Source: Peribacillus frigoritolerans | GTDB taxonomy: Bacteria > Bacillota > Bacilli > Bacillales > DSM-1321 | Reading direction: 5' to 3' | Assembly (NCBI RefSeq): GCF_030676415.1 | Contig: NZ_JAUUTW010000012.1 | Location: 62,001-126,000 of the forward strand | Length of the DNA: 64,000 bases | In this document: positions 39,012-47,153 of the stretch, piece by piece | How the letters are laid out: every line of letters starts with the position of its first letter | How positions within the stretch are numbered: the stretch's first letter is position 1 | The notes under the pieces: model-generated | The model's input: the letters and a program-made list of their open reading frames with translations, nothing else | Told to the model about the DNA's origin: nothing | Databases searched by the model: none | Program-made: the position numbers and the translations under genes

Positions 39012-39323
39012 CTACTCAACGACCGTTATCTTTCCTTCACTATCCAAACTAATATCATTCCCATTAGGACAGGATGTCTGTTTGAGATAGCCTTGACTTT
39101 CCAATTCACTGATACTTCCGGGCAGTTTAGCATGGTCGATCTCGTAAGCCTGTACCTGTGCTTGGGCCATCTTCACGAATGCTTCACATCCTTTAGACTG
39201 GATCGTAGATTGGTTCTTCGTGATATTGGGGATTGTGATAATCAAAAGGATGGATATTACCAGTAAAACAATGAGCATTTCAATTAGTGTAAAACCACGT
39301 TCATTCATCACTTTCTTCAACAT
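39012..39323 (-). CDS. comGC: Major competence pseudopilin ComGC
   Basis: 103 residues. Type III leader ending NERGFTLIEMLIVLLVISILLIITIPN: processed by ComC after Gly to expose N-methyl-Phe, then the hydrophobic assembly helix. Two cysteines (KGCEAF and SCPNG) correspond to the intramolecular disulfide made by BdbDC. The ATG at 39323 is supported by GGAG 9 nt upstream; the open frame continues to 39377 without such a site. Main subunit of the DNA-uptake pseudopilus. Confidence 0.93.
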   Translation of the reverse strand: MLKKVMNERGFTLIEMLIVLLVISILLIITIPNITKNQSTIQSKGCEAFVKMAQAQVQAYEIDHAKLPGSISELESQGYLKQTSCPNGNDISLDSEGKITVVE

Positions 39324-39400
39324 ATCATCATGCTCCTGAAACCATCCGGATACCAGATGACCTTCGAGCATTTTCACCTCCAGAATACAAAAATAAAATC

Positions 39401-40435
39401 CTATATACCTTCGAGCAGTGAGAACATCGGCAGCAAAACCGCCAAGTAAATGGACACGATCAAAAGACCTATCAGTGAAAACATGAGAGGCTGAATGATT
39501 TTCAAGATTGCATTCATTCTCTCTTCGATTTTCTCCAGTATAAAACGACTGTAATGAAGCAGTTCCGCATCAAGTCTGCCGTATTTTTGACCATTTGCAG
39601 CGACCACCGGTAAATTCCCATCAAAATATGGGAGCTCCCGAAAAATCATTTCAAGTGATCTGCCCTCGATCAGATCATCCTTAATGATCGCGCATAGTTT
39701 TTGGTAAAAAGGCTGCTGTTGATTTATCGAGAATAATTTGATGCTATCGTTAATCGACAGCCCTCCGGAAAGTAAGCCACTGAATTGGCTAGCAAAAAAA
39801 TAAGTTTCGTATAACTTGATGAAGGTCCCGAATATCGGAATTCCCATCAAAATCCTCCGCTGCCTTAATGGGCACAATCCGTTAAACCAAAATCGTTTGA
39901 GTACATACAAGAACAGGAGCGATCCGAGTAAAAAGAAGGGGAGTGCCGGAAGAATGAATGTGGAGGCTGACATTAATCTTAAGAGTGTATGCTGATCGAC
40001 ATCCATCGTGAAATAGATTGTCTGGAATTTGGGAAGGAGAACACTCTGAAGAATATAAAAAACGATGCTTACAAAAAAGACTAAGAATACGGGATACACC
40101 ATTAACTTTTTCACTTTATCCATATCCTCGGTTCTTTTCTTCCAATATCGCCCTCCTTCTTTCAACGCCCGTTCCAGGTCGCCATATTGTTCTCCATAAA
40201 ATATATAACTTACAAGCTGCGGATGAAAATTAAGATGGGTCAGCACCATGTGCAACGGGTAACCGTTCCTTAAATCGGCTTTAGCCTGGGTGAAGTCTTC
40301 CGCTTTCTTCTTTGATTCCTGAAACTCAAGAAAATGTAAAGCGTCCGCCAAAGGATAACCATGATTCAATAATTCACCTAGCTTCGAAATAAAGACCGCC
40401 TGCTCTTTTACCTTCCATTTACTTTTTGGTTTCAT
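39401..40435 (-). CDS. comGB: Competence type II secretion-like membrane protein ComGB
   Basis: 344 residues of the GspF/PilC family: two repeated cytosolic domains with three hydrophobic helices (VYPVFLVFFVSIVFYILQ, FILPALPFFLLGSLLFLYVL and the C-terminal MFSLIGLLIVSIYLAVLLPMF). Inner-membrane platform for pseudopilus assembly. The start is uncertain: the ATG at 40435 gives MKPKSKWKVKEQA, aligned with LKEQAELL of B. subtilis ComGB, but the ribosome site is weak. It overlaps the 3' end of comGA. Confidence 0.88.
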   Translation of the reverse strand: MKPKSKWKVKEQAVFISKLGELLNHGYPLADALHFLEFQESKKKAEDFTQAKADLRNGYPLHMVLTHLNFHPQLVSYIFYGEQYGDLERALKEGGRYWKKRTEDMDKVKKLMVYPVFLVFFVSIVFYILQSVLLPKFQTIYFTMDVDQHTLLRLMSASTFILPALPFFLLGSLLFLYVLKRFWFNGLCPLRQRRILMGIPIFGTFIKLYETYFFASQFSGLLSGGLSINDSIKLFSINQQQPFYQKLCAIIKDDLIEGRSLEMIFRELPYFDGNLPVVAANGQKYGRLDAELLHYSRFILEKIEERMNAILKIIQPLMFSLIGLLIVSIYLAVLLPMFSLLEGI

Positions 40436-41504
40436 GGTATACCAGCCGTTCATATTCCTGAGAATCCACATAGCCCATCGCAACCGCTTTTCCGATTTCA
40501 TCCTTCAATTGGCGATAGCTGACCGTTGCCTTTCCTTTTTCATCTCCCATTATCCGGAGAACCTCAGCCAGGCTTTTTCCATATAGCAATTCATATACAC
40601 TTGCCCTTTTATTCCTGGCAGTCATTTTGCAAGCTAAAGCACAATCCCCTTTACATGGAAGACATCGCAATTCAACCAGCCGCTGTGCTGTCACGCCAAT
40701 CAAACTCTGTTCAACCTCAAGCAAGCTGACACCAAATTCCAGTAACCTGGAGATGGCGCCCTGGGCGTCCCTTGTATGCATGGTTGTAAGTATCAAATGA
40801 CCGGTTAATGCGGCACGCACTGCGATTTTGGCAGTTTCTGCATCCCTGACTTCCCCAACCATGATCACGTCAGGGTCATGCCTCAGTACAGCTTTTAGAC
40901 CGACAGAATACGTAATGCCCGCCTTTTCATTGATTTGGACTTGCAATACCTTTTCGGATACATTTTCAATGGGATCTTCCAGTGTAATGATATTTCGATT
41001 GATCATCTCATGGGCATGGTGAAGCAGGGAATATAGTGTCGTGGTTTTTCCACTGCCGGTCGGACCGGTAAATATGAGCATGCCGTGGGAATGCTTCAGG
41101 AGTGCAATCAATTTTTGAACGGTGTTTGGAAATAAAGATAACTGTTCTAGAGGAAGGATATTCTGTTGGGGTATTAAGCGGATGACCAAACTTTCGAGAT
41201 GGGCAGTGGGTAAAGTGGAAAGGCGGAGTCCGACCACCTGGTTAGCCAAATTGATGGTGACGGCACCACTCTGGGGCCTCCTTTTCTCCCCTATATCCAT
41301 CGAGGCAAGGAACTTCAATTGAGCGATCAGCCTTTCAGCTTCAAAGAATGATAATGTTTCCTGGGGAATAAGCTTATTGTCTATCCTGAATTGGATGAGA
41401 GGTCCCTCTCTGCGAAAAAAAATGTGGATATCCGATGCCGAATCCTTTACGGCACGGGTTAGTATCTTTTCTGCGGTCTTTTCAATAGATATCAAATCAA
41501 ACAT
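40419..41504 (-). CDS. comGA: Competence traffic ATPase ComGA
   Basis: About 361 residues of the GspE/PilB family that powers pseudopilus assembly. Motifs: FTGPTGSGKTTTLYSLL (Walker A), the Asp box ITLEDPIE, Walker B HDPDVIMVGEVRDAETA, His box LTTMHTRDA, and a C-terminal Cys group (CLPCKGDCALAC). AGGAGGTGAT overlaps the GTG/ATG pair at 41507/41504, leaving almost no spacing, so translation may really begin at the TTG at 41495, which would resemble the B. subtilis start. First gene of comG. Confidence 0.93.
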   Translation of the reverse strand: MFDLISIEKTAEKILTRAVKDSASDIHIFFRREGPLIQFRIDNKLIPQETLSFFEAERLIAQLKFLASMDIGEKRRPQSGAVTINLANQVVGLRLSTLPTAHLESLVIRLIPQQNILPLEQLSLFPNTVQKLIALLKHSHGMLIFTGPTGSGKTTTLYSLLHHAHEMINRNIITLEDPIENVSEKVLQVQINEKAGITYSVGLKAVLRHDPDVIMVGEVRDAETAKIAVRAALTGHLILTTMHTRDAQGAISRLLEFGVSLLEVEQSLIGVTAQRLVELRCLPCKGDCALACKMTARNKRASVYELLYGKSLAEVLRIMGDEKGKATVSYRQLKDEIGKAVAMGYVDSQEYERLVYHETKK

Positions 41505-41532
41505 CACCTCCTATGTTTCTTGTTGTATGTAT

Positions 41533-41539
41533 TCGACAA
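41533..41539 (-). promoter_or_regulatory. Perfect Spo0A box in the comGA leader
   Basis: TGTCGAA on the minus strand, 29 bp before comGA. The space between the upstream terminator and comGA is only about 60 bp. I find no ComK box (AAAA-N5-TTTT) in it, so the competence regulator may bind further upstream or use a degenerate site. Confidence 0.4.
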
Positions 41540-41565
41540 TCCACGACAAATTCCTGCTTCAGAAT

Positions 41566-41594
41566 AAAAAAATTCCCGAATAAACTTCGAGAAT
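41566..41594 (-). terminator. Terminator between mgsR and comGA
   Basis: On the minus strand ATTCTCGAA and TTCGGGAAT form a stem containing one G-T pair with a 5-nt loop, followed by TTTTTT, just beyond the mgsR stop. Confidence 0.7.
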
Positions 41595-41598
41595 CATC

Positions 41599-42012
41599 TC
41601 ACATGCTCATTTTCAAATCGAGCCTTTGGGAAACCAAATTCCTTAATGCGTCTACATTATGACCAATCACCAGTTTTTCCCCGTCTATGAGGATGGGCCT
41701 TCTTAATAATTTCGGTTCTTTTGTTAATAATTGGATGACATCAAAAAGCAACATTTCGTCAATATTAACTTGTAAGTCTTTGTATGCTTCACTTCTTGTT
41801 GCTAAGACTTCATCAAGTCCTTCCGAGGTCAATTCAAGAATTCTTTTTAACTCCGCTACAGTTGGAGTCTCTCTGAATAAATGTCGCTCATCGAAGGAAA
41901 TATGATTGGCCCTTAACCATTTTTTTGTTTTGCGGCAAGAGGTACAACTTGGATACGAAAAGAAAGTTAAATGTGCCGTACTAATCACTCCCCGTTCACA
42001 TTTTGTATACAT
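41599..42012 (-). CDS. mgsR: Spx/ArsC-family stress regulator MgsR
   Basis: Up to 137 residues. Thioredoxin-fold protein of the Spx group with the redox switch CTSC in FFSYPSCTSCRKTKKWL and the LLRRPILIDGEKLVIGHN segment. MgsR (YqgZ) modulates the general stress regulon in B. subtilis by acting on RNA polymerase, and lies in the same place beside comG. The start is uncertain: the ATG at 42012 has no ribosome site, and a GTG at 41988 overlaps GGGGAG. An inverted repeat ATTGTA-N9-TACAAT (42030-42050) precedes it and may be an operator. Confidence 0.85.
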   Translation of the reverse strand: MYTKCERGVISTAHLTFFSYPSCTSCRKTKKWLRANHISFDERHLFRETPTVAELKRILELTSEGLDEVLATRSEAYKDLQVNIDEMLLFDVIQLLTKEPKLLRRPILIDGEKLVIGHNVDALRNLVSQRLDLKMSM

Positions 42013-42194
42013 TAATAATCTATATAATTATTGTATAACATTTGTACAATGAATGTATAGATCATTGCTTTATAAAGCGGTTTTAATTGTGAACTTTTTT
42101 AAAACTAAATGGAGTTTGCCCTTTCTCTTATTCCATTTTTTTCTGCCTGCATTATAATGAACATAGGTAAACTATGGAATAGCAGGAGGGTGTA

Positions 42195-42896
42195 ATGGAA
42201 CAAACGTTAAAAATAACAAACGTGTTAGCTGATCCCACCAGATATTATATATATCAGCATATTGTGAACAACCATGGTGATGTATCGGTACAGCAAATCG
42301 CCGATTCATTTAACATCCATCCAAATGTTGCTCGTCTACATTTGTCAAAACTTGAGGATATCGATATGTTGACCTCGGATGCCCGAAAAACCGGGAAAGG
42401 CGGTCGCCCCAGCAGGCTTTACCGATTATCTGATAAGGTCATTCAGCTTCATTTTCCATATAGGAACTATCAGCTGCTTTCAAGGATTGCCATCCAGACG
42501 ATGATGACATTAGGGGAACAAGGAAAACAGGCACTTTATGAAACGGGAAAAGTATTCGGGGAGGAATTGATCAATCAGCAACTAGCCCTGAACTCGACGT
42601 CGATCGATCGACTGGCTTTTGCAGAAAAAGTCAACATGCTTAAAAATGCGGCTACCATCGCAGGGTTATCTCCTGAAATACAAGCAAACGAAGAAGAAAA
42701 TAAAATATACTTCCGGATCTTCAATTGCCCGTTTAAGGAAGTTACTGAAGTGGAGCCAGGAACAATCTGCTCCATGCATAATTCATTTTTAAAAGGTATG
42801 TTCGAAGCCTTGTTTGAGAATGTCAATATTGTGGAATTAGAAAATATGATGTCCAATTGTGCAGCATGCTCATACCAGGCTTCGGTTCTCACATAG
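42195..42896 (+). CDS. Winged-helix transcriptional regulator with C-terminal Cys cluster
   Basis: 233 residues. The N-terminal 75 residues form an ArsR/DeoR-like winged helix (LADPTRYYIYQHI, VQQIADSFNIHPNVARLHLSKLE, GGRPSRLYRLS wing). The C-terminal domain has four cysteines with spacing C-x13-C-x29-C-x2-C in NCPFKEV, TICSMHN and NCAACSY. This architecture resembles SufR-type iron-sulfur sensing regulators, but the spacing differs and no cluster is proven. AGGAGGG precedes the ATG and TATAAT (42153-42158) is a good -10. Targets are unknown. Divergent from mgsR. Confidence 0.75.
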   Translation: MEQTLKITNVLADPTRYYIYQHIVNNHGDVSVQQIADSFNIHPNVARLHLSKLEDIDMLTSDARKTGKGGRPSRLYRLSDKVIQLHFPYRNYQLLSRIAIQTMMTLGEQGKQALYETGKVFGEELINQQLALNSTSIDRLAFAEKVNMLKNAATIAGLSPEIQANEEENKIYFRIFNCPFKEVTEVEPGTICSMHNSFLKGMFEALFENVNIVELENMMSNCAACSYQASVLT

Positions 42897-42981
42897 AAAC
42901 AAAAGGCATCCTTTACATTACCTTACAATTTCATTTATAATTATTTAGAATGTACACGACTAGACATAAGGAGGGATTCGG

Positions 42982-43224
42982 GTGGAACGCATGTTCAGAG
43001 TATGTGGATTTTGGACAGGAATTATGGCAATTTTCTTTTATCTTGGCCATATGCATCAAACGTCTTTGCTTTTCTTTGCACAAACGATCTTTTTTGTACT
43101 TTTAAGTTATTTAAAATTATCTGAGCGCATGTATATTTATGTTTTCGGCGCCTATCTTACCGTTTTCTTTGCAGGATTTTCCTACTGGAGCGTATTTATG
43201 ATGACTCCGGGCACTGCACATTAA
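42982..43224 (+). CDS. yqgY: Small membrane protein YqgY (DUF2626)
   Basis: 80 residues with three hydrophobic segments (GIMAIFFYLGH, LLFFAQTIFFVLLSY, YIYVFGAYLTVFFAGFSYW). It starts at GTG with GGAGGG 7 nt upstream. Matches the YqgY family in sequence feel and position between mgsR and yqgX. Function unknown. Ends at its own terminator. Confidence 0.8.
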   Translation: MERMFRVCGFWTGIMAIFFYLGHMHQTSLLFFAQTIFFVLLSYLKLSERMYIYVFGAYLTVFFAGFSYWSVFMMTPGTAH

Positions 43225-43242
43225 GAACAAGCAATATTACAT

Positions 43243-43272
43243 AACCCATGAATTTTGATTCATGGGTTTTTA
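43243..43272. terminator. Bidirectional terminator between yqgY and the methyltransferase
   Basis: AACCCATGAAT and ATTCATGGGTT form an 11-bp perfect stem with a TTTG loop and a T run on the plus strand. The two genes converge on it. Confidence 0.8.
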
Positions 43273-43276
43273 CTTG

Positions 43277-44377
43277 TCACCGTTCAGGAAAGATTCTTAC
43301 GTCTTCTGCTAAATTCTTCGATTGAAGCAACACTTTGAAATGTTCACTAAATCCCCCTGGAACGATCAGCCCCCGAATTGCACGATTACGCTTTGCCGTT
43401 TTCGAGAATGGATCAGTTCCTTGATGGTCCTTCAATTCCTCTAGTATCCCTGCTTTAAGCAAGAATTCATTTTGAAGAAAAAGCCCCTGATTGGAAAGAC
43501 CCTTTCTTTTTCCAATCTCGATTAATGTGTCAAAGTGGATATGTGTCGTCAAATCCATGTCACCAGGAAACATAAGTGGATCTTTAATCATTTGATGCTG
43601 ATAATAGCCCCTCAAGCTCCCTTGATGATGAGCTGGCTCCTTCCATTCCCTTTCGGTATAGCCATAATCAATCGTAAGGAGAATACCCGATTCGATACAG
43701 GAAACGATTTTCTCATATTCAAGGACCATTTTTAACGGAACTTCGTATCGTTGTTTTTCATTTAAGGTGATAGTTCGTTCTATAAGGTAAGATAGAATGT
43801 CAGGGTTGTCCAAAGGCTCCCTCTTTTCAACCAAATCGCCTTCCTTTTCAGTGACGAATATCTCTACCAGGGCTCCCTTATGCTTTTCAATGACATGTAC
43901 AGGCAACGCGTCGAAAAGTTCATTTGAAAAGACGATTCCATTTACATTCGTCCATTTTTCTAAACTGGCAGCAGAAACCGCCTGTTTGAACATCCCTATA
44001 CGTTCTTCCTGAATCTTTCTATGAAATGGACTGCCATCCACGAGGATATAAGTCAAAGAGTCCCATATCTGCGGTTCCATTTCTTTTATGAAAACGAGGA
44101 TGTCATAGGCCAGCTTACCGTCCCCTGCGCCGACCTCGATGATTATTGGTGAAACTCCGCACCTTTTTATCAAATAAACGAACCACCTGGCCAGTGATCT
44201 CCCAAATGCATCCCCAACATTGCCAGACGTATAAAAATCCCCTCTTGAGCCAATTTTCTCTTTTGCGCGTGCATAGTAGCCTATATTTGGCGTATATAAA
44301 ACAGTATCCATATAGTCATGAAAGGAAATTCTTTTTTGGGGGCTTCCTGCAATCAATTCCTTCAAGTGATTTTTCAA
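43277..44377 (-). CDS. MidA/NDUFAF7-family SAM-dependent methyltransferase
   Basis: About 366 residues. Class I methyltransferase of the MidA family (Methyltransf_28): entry motif FHDYMDTVLYTPNIGYYA, SAM-binding IIIEVGAGDGKLAYDIL, VFSNELFDALPVHV and LTIDYGY. The mitochondrial homologue NDUFAF7 methylates an arginine of a complex I subunit; the substrate in bacilli is not established. The start is ambiguous: GGAGG lies 5 nt before a GTG (44380) and 8 nt before a TTG (44377); the ATG at 44398 overlaps the ribosome site. A sigma-A promoter lies upstream. Confidence 0.85.
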   Translation of the reverse strand: MKNHLKELIAGSPQKRISFHDYMDTVLYTPNIGYYARAKEKIGSRGDFYTSGNVGDAFGRSLARWFVYLIKRCGVSPIIIEVGAGDGKLAYDILVFIKEMEPQIWDSLTYILVDGSPFHRKIQEERIGMFKQAVSAASLEKWTNVNGIVFSNELFDALPVHVIEKHKGALVEIFVTEKEGDLVEKREPLDNPDILSYLIERTITLNEKQRYEVPLKMVLEYEKIVSCIESGILLTIDYGYTEREWKEPAHHQGSLRGYYQHQMIKDPLMFPGDMDLTTHIHFDTLIEIGKRKGLSNQGLFLQNEFLLKAGILEELKDHQGTDPFSKTAKRNRAIRGLIVPGGFSEHFKVLLQSKNLAEDVRIFPER

Positions 44378-44436
44378 CACAATAGCCTCCATCTCCATGA
44401 TCTTCGATCATATTGAAAATTAAACTTTTCTTTTTC

Positions 44437-44465
44437 TTAATAAAACACATTAATAAGTTTGACAA
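44437..44465 (-). promoter_or_regulatory. Sigma-A promoter of the MidA-like methyltransferase gene
   Basis: On the minus strand TTGTCA, 17 bp, TATTAA, about 60 bp before the start. The rest of the 320-bp gap (to 44732) is AT-rich, has a TTGACA-like sequence on the plus strand that faces no plus-strand gene until 45593, and contains no gene I can support. Confidence 0.6.
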
Positions 44466-44696
44466 TCATACACGAAAACAAATTTAGAGTTCACAAAATG
44501 TTCAACTCTTCATCTCACAGTAGTTTCCAATAAATATTAAAATATGCATCTTACTTCAGAGCAGAACCAGAAAGATCACTAGGGAAGACCCCAGAAATTT
44601 CTTTGAGCCTTTTTACGGTGTTTGACAAAACATTTTTTATATTCAGTATAGTTCCGCAAATGAACCATTTCAATATTTTTACATAATTAAGAACTT

Positions 44697-44724
44697 AAAA
44701 AAACAGGTGCCATATGGCACCTGC
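44697..44724 (-). terminator. Terminator of yqgX
   Basis: CAGGTGCCAT and ATGGCACCTG form a 20-bp perfect palindrome followed on the minus strand by TTTTTTT. Confidence 0.85.
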
Positions 44725-44732
44725 AAAAGTCA

Positions 44733-45359
44733 TTATCTCAAAAAGGGATTAGTATTCTTTTCATCAAGAATGGTCGTGACAGGCCCATGACCAGGAAAAA
44801 CGATAGTATCATCAGAAAGTGTCAGCAGCTTCGTTCCAATGCTATTTAACAGCACTGCCTCGCTTCCGCCTATTAAATCGGTTCTGCCAACGCTTCCTTG
44901 GAACAAGACGTCCCCTGAAAAGAGGAGACGTTGCTCCTTCACATAATACGAAACGCTCCCTGGTGAGTGTCCGGGGGTTTCGAATACTTCGAAAGTGAAT
45001 CCTCCAATAGTAAGTTCTTGCTCATTTGCCAGAATGTGATCGGCAGGCTTCATTCGCATTGGATTTTCAGGGAACCAATTTTGGGAACCATTCAATGCGG
45101 GATCAAGTAGCCACTTGGCTTCTTTTTCATGAATGTATGCAGGTATCCCATAATGATCCCGAATAGCATCAAGAGCACCGATATGGTCAAAATGTGCATG
45201 TGTCAATAAAATCGCCAAAGGCTTTAAATTTTTTGTTTGTATGTACTGTATGATTTTCTGTGGCTCTTCACCCGGATCGAAAATGATGCAATCCTGTCCA
45301 TCGGAAACTACATAACAATTCGTTTGTAGCGGGCCTAGAGGAATTTGTGTCCATTTCAT
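44733..45359 (-). CDS. yqgX: Metallo-beta-lactamase-fold hydrolase YqgX
   Basis: 208 residues of the glyoxalase II-like group. Two-metal site residues are visible: THAHFDHIG (HxHxDH), TPGHSPGS, FSGDVLFQGSVGRTD and PGHGPVT. B. subtilis YqgX is collinear (PLGPLQTN, ILLTHAHFDHIGALD, SGDVLFQG). The ATG at 45359 has GGAG 9 nt upstream; the ATG at 45374 does not. Probably a thioesterase-type hydrolase; the YqgX substrate is not known to me. Confidence 0.9.
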   Translation of the reverse strand: MKWTQIPLGPLQTNCYVVSDGQDCIIFDPGEEPQKIIQYIQTKNLKPLAILLTHAHFDHIGALDAIRDHYGIPAYIHEKEAKWLLDPALNGSQNWFPENPMRMKPADHILANEQELTIGGFTFEVFETPGHSPGSVSYYVKEQRLLFSGDVLFQGSVGRTDLIGGSEAVLLNSIGTKLLTLSDDTIVFPGHGPVTTILDEKNTNPFLR

Positions 45360-45592
45360 TTCCATCAACTCCAATATGATTTTCTATCTTCATCTTACAC
45401 TAATTAAGCTGCTAATGTTAATCCAGTTTACTCAAGTCATAGAAGTGTCACTTATTAAACCTCGACAAATAATTGAAAAAATATTAAGATATTAACAAAT
45501 GCAATCTTTTCTACATATTTTTGGTAGTTGCTTTATTCTCTGGGTATATTATTAGGGATTAGGTATTCATTACGAAAAAAGGGGGTTTTGAC

Positions 45593-45766
45593 ATGATATT
45601 AATGGTTGTTTTCGGACTTGTGGCTATATTAGGAGTAGCAGCTGTGTTTACCTCATTAAAAAAGAGAAACTTCTTAGGATTCATTTTTGCAGCCGGCAGT
45701 GCAGTCGTGTTTGGCTGGTTCACTGTCATGACTGTCATCAACAGCGGTTTTCCTGTTGCCCATTGA
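45593..45766 (+). CDS. yqgW: Small membrane protein YqgW (DUF2759)
   Basis: 57 residues with two transmembrane helices (MVVFGLVAILGVAAVFTSL and FIFAAGSAVVFGWFTVMTVI) separated by a basic KKRN loop. GGGGG lies 7 nt before the ATG. Same position and size as B. subtilis yqgW between yqgX and yqgU. Function unknown. A terminator follows. Confidence 0.75.
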   Translation: MILMVVFGLVAILGVAAVFTSLKKRNFLGFIFAAGSAVVFGWFTVMTVINSGFPVAH

Positions 45767-45769
45767 AGA

Positions 45770-45799
45770 AAAAAGCTCGCCATCCGGCGAGCTTTTGTT
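45770..45799. terminator. Terminator between yqgW and yqgU
   Basis: AAAAGCTCGCC and GGCGAGCTTTT form an 11-bp perfect stem with a 4-nt loop, flanked by A and T runs. Genes on both strands converge on it. Confidence 0.85.
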
Positions 45800-45807
45800 T
45801 TAGGTCA

Positions 45808-46980
45808 TCATGTTTGTTTGAACAATCTTTGTATTTGATGGGTTTTCATATCAATGATTTTCTCAAATTGATATCCATATAAGCAGAAGTTGCCATCAAG
45901 CGAACAGCTTAATGGTTCATTTTCCATGTCCTTCATCAATTCTTCTTGTGTGCCTTTTTCCCAATTTAATTTAGTTAAGGTAAACCTTCCCTCATATTGG
46001 TCTGCATCTTTTGATTCATTAGGAATAAACGTTAGGAATTCCTTGTTTTTTTCAATGAAATCATAGGATGGAATCACCCAATCTGAAAAGCTTTTCAATA
46101 GTGGCACGGAAAAAGAGTGGATCGGCTTGTTTGTTGGATCATAAAATGCATATGTACCCCGATCTTGTTTTTCTGTCTCCACTTGAATCGTCATCAGCGC
46201 TTGTTTCATTTTTTTAAAGTGAATGACATCGAGCATAAGACTCTCCGCTCCATCCTCATTCAGCGCTTTTCTTTCTAGGGGAGCAGTCAAAGCAGGTTCT
46301 TCCCTGTCCCAATCCAGAAACATCAATTCATTTTCACTTGCCCATTGAGCAAAGGGCTGCGGAAAGTCCAGAGTTTCCATAGTTTGTTCATCTGGATTCA
46401 ACACATAACTGCTGTATGTCCAATCTTCATAAAAACTCGATACAAACAACCGGCCATCTTTAAATGAATCCCACTCATAAGCTAATTCAAAGGCTGGAAT
46501 CGCCACGGAATACAGTGGATTTCCCGTTTTATCGAGTATTGTGATTGATGCTTTACCAGAAGAGGTAAAGGATGATAACAAAATATGCGTACCAGACGGA
46601 CTGATCGATACTTCGGAAAACGCAAAAGCCGGCTGATAGAAAACGGAAGTATCATTCGTTTCCAAATTCCATGCCATCAACTGGGATAATTCATTACCAT
46701 CCCGCTTCACAGAATATAAAATGGTTTTAGAATCCAGCCATCCAAAAATGGCTTCGATTTTTTCCGTTTCTGAAGTCGGGACCTTTAAATTGCTTACTGA
46801 AGTTTCCAGGTTAGATTGGGAGTGTTCTTTTTCCGTATCATTTACGGGTTTACTAAGGTCCTTGGAAGGCTCACAAGCCGAGATAAGAAGGATAGTGGAG
46901 ATAAATAATGGTACGAAACACAACAACTTACAAATGGAAAGCCGCATACAAAGTGCCGCTTTGGATACTTTAATCTCCAC
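45808..46980 (-). CDS. yqgU: YqgU-like lipoprotein with beta-propeller-type repeats
   Basis: About 390 residues. A lipobox, LISAC, follows a hydrophobic signal (CKLLCFVPLFISTIL), so the mature protein is lipid-anchored outside the membrane. The body has repeated strands of the WD40/TolB propeller kind (FGWLDSKTILYSVKRDGNE, SPSGTHILLSSF, WTYSSYVLNPDEQTME, SLDGNFCLYGYQ). GTG start near GGGAGG with short spacing; an internal ATG 11 codons later lacks a site. Role unknown. Upstream of yqgX in the B. subtilis order. Confidence 0.8.
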   Translation of the reverse strand: MEIKVSKAALCMRLSICKLLCFVPLFISTILLISACEPSKDLSKPVNDTEKEHSQSNLETSVSNLKVPTSETEKIEAIFGWLDSKTILYSVKRDGNELSQLMAWNLETNDTSVFYQPAFAFSEVSISPSGTHILLSSFTSSGKASITILDKTGNPLYSVAIPAFELAYEWDSFKDGRLFVSSFYEDWTYSSYVLNPDEQTMETLDFPQPFAQWASENELMFLDWDREEPALTAPLERKALNEDGAESLMLDVIHFKKMKQALMTIQVETEKQDRGTYAFYDPTNKPIHSFSVPLLKSFSDWVIPSYDFIEKNKEFLTFIPNESKDADQYEGRFTLTKLNWEKGTQEELMKDMENEPLSCSLDGNFCLYGYQFEKIIDMKTHQIQRLFKQT

Positions 46981-47153
46981 ACACCTCCCACTTCAAAACT
47001 AAAACGCCTGGCATATGTGAGCAAGACATTAGAAAGAGAGTAAGGATTAACCAATCGAGTCCTTACTCTCTTTCATTATAAAGTAAAAAAGAGAAAATGT
47101 GGCGGATAATGATCTTATATTTTTTTAGAAGTATATTCCTTAGGGGAAATGCA

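Noticed and set aside
44630-44660. TTGACA-like promoter on the plus strand
   Set aside because: Spacing to a -10 is 19 bp and no plus-strand gene follows within 900 bp.
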